Shown here one piece after another: positions 7,140-14,917 of a DNA stretch of 64,000 nt. The notes below the pieces were generated by a model, which was not told the origin of the DNA, ran no database searches, and saw nothing but the letters and a program-made list of their open reading frames with translations. The DNA is from CAZIGK01 sp964538615 (GTDB taxonomy: Bacteria > Pseudomonadota > Alphaproteobacteria > Rickettsiales > RI-342). A program made the translations under genes and the position numbers. The stretch spans positions 62,001-126,000 of the forward strand of contig CAZIGK010000003.1 of assembly GCA_964538615.1 (NCBI GenBank), given 5' to 3'. Numbering within the stretch: the stretch's first letter is position 1; every line of letters begins with the position of its first letter.

Positions 7140-10007
7140 CTAAAGACCTATGCCAAGAACAGCGGCAGAAAGTGCCTGTGTTTGGGTGGCCAGTTGAATC
7201 CATTGCTGATCGGCATGGTGGCTATCGGGGAGGATATGCACCTCTTTGTGCGGGTTGAGCATATCCGTCACGGGATGACCCCGCAGATGATCCGGCAGGC
7301 GTACTTCCAGCCCGTGTAGGAGAGTGCCGAAGCCTAAAGCATCCTGCGGGGTGGGTAAGGTCAATTGATCCATCACAACCGGTACGGCAACAATATAAGC
7401 CTCATCGCCATGAATGCGGGCAAAAGCCAATACATCTTTGCGAGGTTGCTGGGTCAGGCGATCCCGTACCTCCAGACGCACCAACTCCCCTTCCGCAAAC
7501 AGGTGCGGGTGTTCCTGCCGTTCCTGCAGCAGGGTCTGGATGAGCTTTTGTTTCACTGCGCCATCCGGCCAGTGCTGAGCCAGTGCATCCAGACTGCTAT
7601 TGTGGCTACCGGTAAGCTGACGGGCAAGCTGATTATAATCCGGCGTGTAGCGGTTATCCGGATCCACGGTAGAAAGGTTCCAGCTCTCGCTACCCTGATA
7701 GATATCCGGCACGCCGGGGGTCGTGAGTTTCAGTACGGTTTGTGCCAGACTGTTACGGGCAGCCAGTTGCGCCAATGGCGCGGTGCGCTCTGTTAGTTGT
7801 GCCAGAAAATGGGGGTCGCCCAGAACAGCACTAATGGCGTCTTTTGCAAGGGTTTCATAGGCTTCCTGCTCTGGGCTGCGGAGGTACCATCGGCTGTTTT
7901 GTTTGGCTTCCCGTAGTGCTTTTTCCACAAAAAACTGCATGCGAGCCGGATAAGGTGGCGGGGTCATAGCATCGGATGCATGCTGTTGCATCTGCTGTTG
8001 TAAATGGGTTGCCGCTGCATCGGCTCCCTGGGTTTGCACCTGCTGCATCACCTCTGTGGGTAGTGTGCCAAGCAGGGTTTGCAGCAGCATATACTGGTCG
8101 TTGGGGCGTAGAGCCTGCCATGCCGCATGTTGACTGGCCTGTGCCTGTAGAGCCTGATGGGTTTGCTGCCAATAGTCCGGCAGTTGGCTGAGGGTTGCAA
8201 TGCGTGCGCGGGTATCTTCTCCCAGTTTGGTATCGTGGGTGGATGAAGCGTTCATGCTATGGCGCAGGTGTTGCTGGCGATGATGCAGCATGTCCATGAA
8301 ATCATCCACGCTGAGACCTATCTGTTCCAGCTCTGCCCCTACTTCGGCGGCGGCGCGGTTGAGGTGATAGACATAAAAAGCGGTATCTTCTGTGCCTTTC
8401 GCAATAATAGCGCCGCTGGCCTGCTGAATCCGCATCAGCAGATCAGCCGCCTGAGGGTTGTGCTCTGCCTGACGTAAAAAATCGCCCAGTTGTTTTAGCA
8501 CTGGGGTTACATGTGCGGGCGCCAGTTGCTCCGCCCTTTGCTGCGTGGTGGTGAGGGTAGCCACATCCTGTGCATTGAAACCAGATGTCGGCGTGAAATA
8601 ACTGCGATAGACGGTGAGTGCAGCGATGAAATGGCTTAATCCTTCGCGAAGGATATCTGGCGACTGAGGAAAGCCTGCCGCTTGCAAATGGCGTGTGAGC
8701 CGATTGATTTCCGGGTTTAGTTCGCCGGGCAGGTCTTTGCCTTCGTCCGTTTCCATCATCACCAGTCGGGAAGCGTGAATGAGCCGCTCTACGTCTGCGT
8801 AATTTTGTGCGTTTACGCCAAAATCTGCCTGCAATACCTGCTGATAGATGGCTTGCAAGGTTGGGCTGTCCTGCAGGAACAGCCTATTCGCAGCCACCAG
8901 ATAATCGTAGCCACTGGTACCTTGCATCAGGTGGTTGAGGCGTGGGTCTATCGCCTCATGTGGGGCAAGGATTTTTTCTGCAACCAGATAGAGTTTATCC
9001 CCCAGCAGGGCGCGCAGGTCTTTCAGATATTTTTCCGGATCACGCAGGCCGTCAATATGATCCAGCCGTACGGCATCGACATAGCCGCTATCTACCAGAC
9101 GTTTCAGTAAGGCATGCTGATCTGCGAAGACGGTCGGGTCTTCCGTTCGCACAGCGGCGAGTTCTTTCACGGTGAAGAAGCGACGATAATTCAAGTCATG
9201 AAAGGAGGCGCGTGTCCATTCCTGCGCATCGAAATGCTGTCGCTCCAGCAGTTCGGCTATAAAGCGACGGTTCTGGTTCAGGCTATCCAGTGCGGGTTGC
9301 AAGGCTAGCCCTGCCAAGGCCTGATTCAGGCGATCATATTGCGCATAACGATCCTCTGCTGCTTCCAGATGCCCCACTGTGCCCGCCAGTTGGTGAAGCT
9401 GCTGTTGCGTGCGCGCATCCAGCGTGCCCGTATCGGCTAATGCTTGCAGTACGGTTGCGTAATCATTCGGGCGCAAGGGGTAGGGGGTGCCATAAAAGTT
9501 GAAATGCAGCCCCTCTGTTACAGAAAATGCTATAGGTATTTCGCCATTGGCGGCCATATCCGCAGCATCTGCGCCAAAGAAGCCAAGGGCTACGCGTCCC
9601 TGATGCTCTTCCCAATAGATATCGAAATGCGAAGCATAACGGGATTGTTGCCCCCAACGCAGTACATCCTTAAACCATGGGTTTTGCCCGTTATTGATGC
9701 CCATATGGTTGGGAACAAAATCCAGCATCACGCCAATTTGTTCCGCATGCAGTGCATCCGCCAGTGCGAAGAATTCGGCCTCGGTGCCCAGTTCCGGGTT
9801 CAGTCGGTTAAAGTCAAAAATATTGTAGCCATGCTCACTGCCGGGTTCAGCCTGAAAAATAGGAGAAAAATAAACAGTGCCAATGCCCAGTTGCTTCAGG
9901 TAGGGAATGATTTCCAATGCTTCTTTGAAACCGAAGCCGGGTTTCATTTGCAGGCGGTAAGTGGAACTGGGCAGGTAGGGAGTGGTTTCGGTGGCGGTAT
10001 GGGGCAT
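7140..10007 (-). CDS. treY: Maltooligosyl trehalose synthase
   Basis: This 955-residue GH13 enzyme converts the reducing end of maltooligosaccharides to a trehalose linkage. The N-terminus (LPSSTYRLQMKPGFGFKEA) and GTVYFSPIFQAEPGSEHGYN are typical of TreY. The catalytic regions are MLDFVPNHMGI, VDAVRLDHIDGL with the nucleophilic aspartate, and YLVAEKIL with the acid/base glutamate. The length is at the upper end of the family. An AGAGGT ribosome site precedes the ATG at 10007. No treZ, glgX or glycogen genes lie within the window. Its promoter region is shared, divergently, with rnpB. Confidence 0.93.
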   Translation of the reverse strand: MPHTATETTPYLPSSTYRLQMKPGFGFKEALEIIPYLKQLGIGTVYFSPIFQAEPGSEHGYNIFDFNRLNPELGTEAEFFALADALHAEQIGVMLDFVPNHMGINNGQNPWFKDVLRWGQQSRYASHFDIYWEEHQGRVALGFFGADAADMAANGEIPIAFSVTEGLHFNFYGTPYPLRPNDYATVLQALADTGTLDARTQQQLHQLAGTVGHLEAAEDRYAQYDRLNQALAGLALQPALDSLNQNRRFIAELLERQHFDAQEWTRASFHDLNYRRFFTVKELAAVRTEDPTVFADQHALLKRLVDSGYVDAVRLDHIDGLRDPEKYLKDLRALLGDKLYLVAEKILAPHEAIDPRLNHLMQGTSGYDYLVAANRLFLQDSPTLQAIYQQVLQADFGVNAQNYADVERLIHASRLVMMETDEGKDLPGELNPEINRLTRHLQAAGFPQSPDILREGLSHFIAALTVYRSYFTPTSGFNAQDVATLTTTQQRAEQLAPAHVTPVLKQLGDFLRQAEHNPQAADLLMRIQQASGAIIAKGTEDTAFYVYHLNRAAAEVGAELEQIGLSVDDFMDMLHHRQQHLRHSMNASSTHDTKLGEDTRARIATLSQLPDYWQQTHQALQAQASQHAAWQALRPNDQYMLLQTLLGTLPTEVMQQVQTQGADAAATHLQQQMQQHASDAMTPPPYPARMQFFVEKALREAKQNSRWYLRSPEQEAYETLAKDAISAVLGDPHFLAQLTERTAPLAQLAARNSLAQTVLKLTTPGVPDIYQGSESWNLSTVDPDNRYTPDYNQLARQLTGSHNSSLDALAQHWPDGAVKQKLIQTLLQERQEHPHLFAEGELVRLEVRDRLTQQPRKDVLAFARIHGDEAYIVAVPVVMDQLTLPTPQDALGFGTLLHGLEVRLPDHLRGHPVTDMLNPHKEVHILPDSHHADQQWIQLATQTQALSAAVLGIGL

Positions 10008-10171
10008 GGCGAACCTCTTGCCAGAAAAGACGAAAAAAGCACTGCATTATGCCGAAGTTTTTGCTTGCGTACAGTAGAGACTATGTGAATTTTTTATGAC
10101 ATTAGAATAGGTTGCACTGCACAATGCGGTTTTTGTTTCTTTTGCAGCGAACAGGCAGTAGGATGCGCACA

Positions 10172-10678
10172 CCAGATGGCTAGGCGGATGCGTGCGGTGT
10201 GATAGCCGTTCGAGGAAAGTCCGGGCTTCAGGAAACGCGGAGCCGGGTAACGCCCGGCAAGGGTGACCTTAGGGAAAGTGCCACAGAAACGAAACTGCCT
10301 CCTTGTTGTCAGGCAACCGGGTGTTTACGCGCCCAATGTCAGATGATGTTTGATGGCTTGCTCGTGCGAGCAGGGTATCATGGGTTTGGGGATGGCACGG
10401 GCAGACAGTCTGCACGTGACACCTCAAAAGGAGGTGAGGGTGCAACGGTGCGGTAAGAGCGCACCATGCAACGGGCAACCGTTGTGATGGGCAAACCCCT
10501 CCGGAAGCAAAGCCAGATAGGGACCAAGAGGGTAGCCTTGTGCTGCCTGAGGGTGTGTTTCCCACCCCATAAGGTCCGGGTAGGCTGCTAGCGCCATGGG
10601 GTAACCCATGGCCGAGATGAATATCCGTCCCGGGGGCGCCAAGCCCCTATGACAGAACCCGGCTTATCGGCCATCTGG
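10172..10678 (+). ncRNA. rnpB: RNase P RNA, type A, with enlarged peripheral domain
   Basis: The ends are set by the P1 helix, CCAGATGGC at 10172-10180 pairing with GCCATCTGG at 10670-10678. The universally conserved GAGGAAAGTCCGGGCT is at 10212-10227, CAGAAACGAAACTGCC follows, then GGTGCGGTAAGAGCGCACC and finally GACAGAACCCGGCTTATCGG near the 3' end. The RNA is the catalytic subunit that removes tRNA 5' leaders. At about 507 nucleotides it is some 100 longer than usual because of extra hairpins between about 10300 and 10445, including TGCTCG/CGAGCA and CACCTC/GAGGTG stems. No protein is encoded in the span. Confidence 0.95.
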
Positions 10679-10716
10679 TATGTTTTTTACGCATTTGTCA
10701 CAAAAATTTCATTTGC

Positions 10717-10732
10717 CTCTCTCTCTCTCTCT
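10717..10732. repeat. (CT)8 microsatellite
   Basis: Eight uninterrupted CT dinucleotides lie between the rnpB 3' end and the long inverted repeat. Such tracts can vary by slipped-strand replication. No coding frame runs through it, so any effect would be on transcription or on RNase P RNA 3' processing. Confidence 0.8.
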
Positions 10733-10747
10733 TTCTTTAATGTGGGT

Positions 10748-10799
10748 AGCGTCTTCGTAATTCTTCTTTTGCGTGCAAAAGTAGAATTACGAAGACGCT
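10748..10799. repeat. 52-base near-perfect inverted repeat
   Basis: Arms 10748-10764 and 10783-10799 are perfect 17-base reverse complements (AGCGTCTTCGTAATTCT is the left arm). Inside them CTTTTGC (10766-10772) pairs with GCAAAAG (10775-10781), leaving one T/T mismatch and a two-base centre. The whole element can form a hairpin or cruciform of 24 base pairs. It has no T tail, so it is not a textbook terminator. It could be a palindromic mobile repeat, a recombination site, or a protective structure at the rnpB transcript end. Confidence 0.9.
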
Positions 10800-10905
10800 G
10801 GGGGAGCGGTTCGATGTTCGGGCGGTTTTCGTTTGTCGGTGTCTTCTCTTCTTTTTGCCGTACTGCAAAGTGCGGCTACCACTACCAAAGAAAGGGTGGT
10901 GTGAC

Positions 10906-11175
10906 ATGACGGATCAGGAGCAGGCCATCTGGAACGCGGTGCGGACACTTCAGCTCGAGTATCGCGGGCTGCTCAAGACTTCTCACGCGCTGATGATTGT
11001 GAAGCATCAGACGCTCAAGGAGATTGAGGAGCTACAGGGATCGACGCGAGGAGGATACAGCAGCAGCTCGTGGTGGAAGAGCCTGTTGGCCGAGGGAATC
11101 GGTCAGTGGAGCTACTACAGCACCAAGGACTTGTTCGACTCGCTTATTGCGACGGCTGAGGCCTCCGGAAACTAA
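10906..11175 (+). CDS. Unrecognised 89-residue protein with foreign codon usage
   Basis: I do not recognise this protein. It runs from the ATG at 10906 behind an AAAGAAAGGG ribosome site. It has a helical first half (EYRGLLKTSHALMIVKHQTLKEIEELQ) and a Ser/Gly/Trp-rich middle (GGYSSSSWWKSLLAEGIGQW). Codon choice differs sharply from neighbouring genes: Glu is GAG and Lys is AAG with no GAA or AAA, Gln is always CAG, and Gly is mostly GGA. Together with the adjacent inverted repeat and the location just after rnpB, this suggests horizontal acquisition. A hairpin follows its stop. Function is unknown. Confidence 0.6.
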   Translation: MTDQEQAIWNAVRTLQLEYRGLLKTSHALMIVKHQTLKEIEELQGSTRGGYSSSSWWKSLLAEGIGQWSYYSTKDLFDSLIATAEASGN

Positions 11176-11206
11176 GCAACTGATCGTTTTGTTGGAACGC
11201 ATGCGT

Positions 11207-11226
11207 GGGGAGAGTTTTCTCTCCCC
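11207..11226 (+). terminator. GC-rich hairpin after the 89-residue gene
   Basis: GGGGAGAG (11207-11214) pairs perfectly with CTCTCCCC (11219-11226) across a TTTT loop, 31 bases after the upstream stop. There is no T run afterwards, so termination strength is uncertain. The start codon of the next gene is only about 20 bases further, so the hairpin could also limit its translation. Confidence 0.45.
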
Positions 11227-11247
11227 CCATGTGGTGTACGTAATGAT

Positions 11248-12066
11248 ATGAGGAAGAACGTGCCGTATCAGCCAAGTCTAAATAGAAATAAACGCCCATT
11301 AAAAGCTGGTGACTTGGATAGCCGGACGAGTGATGACGTATATGCGCAGTACCTAAGAAATATTTATGAAAAATGGGCGCGGGATAATCACGTGTCGATG
11401 GATGCATTTCCCTATCCATTTCTTATGGCGGATTCACACTACAGTGATGCCACTGTCGGTGATAGTGGTGTAAGCTTTAGCCTAAAGACCGTACAGGAAG
11501 CGTACAAGCATTCATGGGGTGAAGATTATCTTCGTTATTTATTAGGTCATGAATATCACCATACCCAACATGACCAGATACGTGCGCAGGATGCCACAGA
11601 GATTGGGCTGGTGGGCGGCGTGATTGGCGCTATCGTAGCGGGTGTAAGCGCATTACTTCCTTTCAAAGATAAGACATATTCATTGGTTGTGGGCGGTTTA
11701 GCAGGGATTATTGGTGGCGGATTGAAATGGCTGCATCGATGGCGACAGGATGAGGCACAGGCGGATTTTTCCGGTCACCAAATGTTAATTGCTGGCATGG
11801 ATAAGCCGCAGGCATTACAAGCTTTGGATAACGTGCATCAAGGCATCAGCCACATGTACAATCTCAGCCAAGAAATGGCTATTGAGAAAATGGAGTGGTT
11901 GCATAATTATCCGGCCAGAGAAAAACGGCAATCCTTTCCTCTACAAGTCAAACAGGAACTGGAAAAACGAGAATCACCGGCGCAAATGCAGGATTTCTTT
12001 GATCATACGTTTCAGGAATATCAGCGTGCGAGCGGACTAAAGGCATTCTTTACAGGGAAGGCATGA
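11248..12066 (+). CDS. M48-like membrane zinc metalloprotease
   Basis: This 272-residue protein has an HExxH motif at residues 101-105 (HEYHH). A second conserved element, DEAQAD, lies at residues 168-173 and supplies the likely third zinc ligand, E169. That pairing is diagnostic of M48 (Ste24/HtpX-like) gluzincins. Between the motifs lie two hydrophobic Gly/Ala/Val segments (about 115-140 and 145-162), so the active site would flank a membrane hairpin. The N-terminal 100 residues have no membrane segment, unlike HtpX, and no signal peptide is seen. The gene overlaps the next small ORF by ATGA, implying translational coupling. Substrates are unknown. Confidence 0.72.
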   Translation: MRKNVPYQPSLNRNKRPLKAGDLDSRTSDDVYAQYLRNIYEKWARDNHVSMDAFPYPFLMADSHYSDATVGDSGVSFSLKTVQEAYKHSWGEDYLRYLLGHEYHHTQHDQIRAQDATEIGLVGGVIGAIVAGVSALLPFKDKTYSLVVGGLAGIIGGGLKWLHRWRQDEAQADFSGHQMLIAGMDKPQALQALDNVHQGISHMYNLSQEMAIEKMEWLHNYPAREKRQSFPLQVKQELEKRESPAQMQDFFDHTFQEYQRASGLKAFFTGKA

Positions 12067-12239
12067 CGCTGTTGATGCCGGAAACAGTGGAGGCTCTGCG
12101 GCAACTGAAAGAGACGCTTGCAGAGCAGTTGGGTGAAAAAGCGCAGCAAACACTGGCCGCTTTGGATGCGTATGTGGAAAAAGCATCCGATTATGAGGCG
12201 AAGCGAAGTGCTCTGGAAGCAAAGGCCGTGCAGCCCTAG
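12063..12239 (+). CDS. Small 58-residue helical protein coupled to the protease gene
   Basis: The ATG at 12063 overlaps the TGA of the protease gene (ATGA), and the frame runs to the TAG at 12237-12239. The product is almost wholly helical and charged (VEALRQLKETLAEQLGEKAQ, then DAYVEKASDYEAKRSALEAK), with heptad-like hydrophobic spacing consistent with a short coiled coil. I do not recognise a family. The overlap suggests that the two proteins are made together, so a partner or regulator of the protease is plausible but unproven. Confidence 0.55.
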   Translation: MTLLMPETVEALRQLKETLAEQLGEKAQQTLAALDAYVEKASDYEAKRSALEAKAVQP

Positions 12240-12372
12240 AAAATCTGGTTTGCATAGAAACAGACGCGTGCTTCTTATAGACCCCGAAAGGCAATAACGC
12301 ACATCATGTCGTCACGAGAGGGAAGCTGTGGCGACCTTACGCGAAGCATGTGTTTTGCAGAAAATGTGCTTG

Positions 12373-13899
12373 TTAAAAGAACCCTACGGCGCTTTTGCGC
12401 TGGCTCATGATGACGTTTTTCACCTGCTGGTAATGGTCGAGCATCATGTGGTGGGTTTCCCGCCCGATACCGGATTGTTTATACCCACCGAAGGCGGCAT
12501 GCGCAGGGTAGAGGTGATAGCAATTCACCCATACGCGTCCGGCTTCGATACCGCGGGACATGCGGTATGCCAGATGCACATCCCGCGTCCAGACGGCGGA
12601 CGCCAGTCCGTACGGAATGTTGTTGGCAATGGCCAGTGCTTCTTCCGGTGTTTTGAACGTGGTGACGGAGACAACGGGGCCGAAAATTTCTTCCTGAAAA
12701 ATACGCATGTCGTTGCGACCTTTGAAAATGGTCGGCTCTACGTAATAGCCACCAGAGAGGGAGCCTTCCATCTTGCGGGCGGTACCGCCGCACAGCACTT
12801 CCGCGCCTTCGTCTTTCCCGATTTGCAGGTAGGAGGTAATTTTTTTCCATTGCTCTTCAGAAGCCTGTGCGCCGATTTGCGTGTTGATATCCAGCGGGCT
12901 GCCTTTGTTTAGTTTGGTCACCCGTGCCAGCACTTTCTCCATGAATGCATCATAGATGCTCTCATGCACTAAGGCGCGGGATGGACAGGTGCAGGTTTGC
13001 CCCTGACTGAGCGCAAACATGGCGAAGCCTTCGGCTGCTTTATCCGCCAGTTCCGGGTCTTCCATAATATCCGCAAAAAAGATATTGGGGGATTTGCCGC
13101 CTAGCTCCAGTGTTACATGTGTCACGTTTTCGGCAGCGTAGCCCATAATCAGCTTGCCGGTAGAGGTTTCCCCCGTGAAAGCAATTTTGGCGATGCGTGG
13201 GCTTTGCGCTAGCGGTTTACCTGCTTCCACCCCAAAGCCGTTGACAATATTCAACACACCCGCAGGGAGTAGATCTGCCACCAGTTCTGCCCATAGCAGG
13301 GCGGTGACAGGGGTTTGCTCTGCGGGTTTCAGCACCACGCAGTTGCCTGCGGCCAGCGCGGGGGCGACTTTCCATGCCAGCATCAGCAGAGGAAAGTTCC
13401 AGGGAATGATTTGCCCGACCACGCCCAGAGGTTCGTGGTAGTGGTACGCCACGGTATCGTGGTCAATTTCCGAAATGGTGCCTTCCTGCATGCGGATGGC
13501 GCTGGCAAAATACCGGAAATGATCAATCGCCAGCGGAATATCCCCTGCCAGAGATTCCCGAATGGGTTTGCCATTATCCCATGTCTCCATGAGTGCCAGC
13601 AGGGGTAGATGTTTCTCCATACGGTCGGCAATGGCCAGCAGTAGGGTGGCGCGCTCAACCGGAGAGGTTTTGCCCCAGACCTCTTTGGCCTGATGCGCCG
13701 CATCCAGAGCTTTTTCAATATCCTCCGCCGTGGAGCGTGCAGCCTGGCAATAAACCTCGCCCGTAATGGGAGAAAGATTGTCAAAATACTGCCCTTTGAC
13801 CGGCGGCTGAAAACGCCCGCCAATAAAATTATCGTACCGTTTTTTCGGTGTATAATCGGAATGGATTTTTTGTAGTTCTTCCAGCAGCAGCTTGGGCAT
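12373..13899 (-). CDS. NAD(P)-dependent aldehyde dehydrogenase
   Basis: This 508-residue class 3-fold enzyme belongs to the AldB/ExaC-like branch. The catalytic cysteine is C303 in GQTCTCPSRALVHE, the general base is E265 in VTLELGGKSPN, and the cofactor loop FTGETSTGK is intact. The C-terminal AAFGGYKQSGIGRETH is typical of this branch, which oxidises acetaldehyde or other small aldehydes to acids. A GGGGAG ribosome site precedes the ATG at 13899. It stands alone, with no alcohol dehydrogenase adjacent, and converges on the protease/58-residue gene pair. Confidence 0.93.
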   Translation of the reverse strand: MPKLLLEELQKIHSDYTPKKRYDNFIGGRFQPPVKGQYFDNLSPITGEVYCQAARSTAEDIEKALDAAHQAKEVWGKTSPVERATLLLAIADRMEKHLPLLALMETWDNGKPIRESLAGDIPLAIDHFRYFASAIRMQEGTISEIDHDTVAYHYHEPLGVVGQIIPWNFPLLMLAWKVAPALAAGNCVVLKPAEQTPVTALLWAELVADLLPAGVLNIVNGFGVEAGKPLAQSPRIAKIAFTGETSTGKLIMGYAAENVTHVTLELGGKSPNIFFADIMEDPELADKAAEGFAMFALSQGQTCTCPSRALVHESIYDAFMEKVLARVTKLNKGSPLDINTQIGAQASEEQWKKITSYLQIGKDEGAEVLCGGTARKMEGSLSGGYYVEPTIFKGRNDMRIFQEEIFGPVVSVTTFKTPEEALAIANNIPYGLASAVWTRDVHLAYRMSRGIEAGRVWVNCYHLYPAHAAFGGYKQSGIGRETHHMMLDHYQQVKNVIMSQRKSAVGFF

Positions 13900-13998
13900 G
13901 GTTTTGGCTCCCCGTCATCTATCATGAGGGGAGTCATCATGACGGGGCGTGCGCAGAAGTCAATCTGCACTGCAACATGAAACTCAGCCCCAAACAAC

Positions 13999-14027
13999 AA
14001 AGGCCGCAAACAGCGTTTGCGGCCTTT
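13999..14027 (-). terminator. rpsD intrinsic terminator
   Basis: AAAGGCCGCAAA (13999-14010) and TTTGCGGCCTTT (14016-14027) form a perfect 12-base stem with a five-base loop. Read on the minus strand, it follows the rpsD stop by about 36 bases and is trailed by TTGTTGTTTGG. That is the expected form of a Rho-independent terminator. Confidence 0.85.
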
Positions 14028-14063
14028 GGCGATAAGCATAGGCTGGCATGGCCAGCCGGAGTA

Positions 14064-14681
14064 TTATCGAGAGTAGAATTCGATAACCAGGTTTGGTTCC
14101 ATCACCACTGGGTAAGGAATATCCGCAAATGCAGGCTTGCGAACAAAGGTACCTTCCAGCTTGTGGGTATCCACAGTAATATACGCGGGCACATCACGCT
14201 CTGGTTTGGTGGAGGCGGCAATGACCATCGGGATTTGCTTGGACGCTTCTTTCACGCTGATAACATCCCCTTCACGCACTTGATAGCTTGGGATGTTCAC
14301 GCGCTTGCCGTTTACCAGCACGTGGCCATGGTTTACAAACTGACGGGCAGCAAACATGGTTGGCACAAAGTTCATGCGGTAGACAATCGCATCCAGACGG
14401 CTTTCCAGCAGGCCGACCAGATTTTCCACGGTATCCCCTTTCTGGCGGGATGCTTCCGTGAAGATGGCGCGGAATTGCTTTTCGCTGATGTTGGCGTAAT
14501 AGCCTTTCAGTTTTTGCTTTTCGTTCAATTGTTGACCGAAGTCAGACGCTTTTCGGCGGCGGTTTGGGCCATGTTGACCGGGGCCATAAGCACGCTTGTT
14601 CACCGGGTCTTTGGCACGACCCCACAGGCTGACGCCCAGACGGCGGGATATTTTATATTTCGCGGTAACGCGTTTCGTCAT
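14064..14681 (-). CDS. rpsD: 30S ribosomal protein S4
   Basis: The true start is the ATG at 14681, giving MTKRVTAKYKISRRLGV and 205 residues, the normal S4 length. The longer open frame upstream is not S4-like. The conserved RAYGPGQHG block and the S4 RNA-binding domain (LESRLDAIVYRMNF, then FVNHGHVLVNGKRVNIPSYQV) are present. S4 nucleates 30S assembly and in many bacteria represses its own operon. The gene is monocistronic, ended by a strong terminator. The 236-base region upstream (14682-14917) has no gene and probably holds its promoter and leader. Confidence 0.97.
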   Translation of the reverse strand: MTKRVTAKYKISRRLGVSLWGRAKDPVNKRAYGPGQHGPNRRRKASDFGQQLNEKQKLKGYYANISEKQFRAIFTEASRQKGDTVENLVGLLESRLDAIVYRMNFVPTMFAARQFVNHGHVLVNGKRVNIPSYQVREGDVISVKEASKQIPMVIAASTKPERDVPAYITVDTHKLEGTFVRKPAFADIPYPVVMEPNLVIEFYSR

Positions 14682-14917
14682 AGGAAAACTCCATTCACAT
14701 TGTTGTTGCCTCTGCGTGGTGAGCACAATCGAAAGCCAAAGCGTTTCAATAATGTCTGCACGGCAGGGAGCCGGTGGGAGCCGCAAATACCCGTCTGTGA
14801 CGGTGTGTTTTGCGCACCTGCGCCATCTACCCATGCAGCCAGACATACGAACGTCTGGTCACGCACCCAGAGTTTTGGGAAGGGAGACACTAAGGATTTT
14901 GCGCGCTAAGTCAAGCA

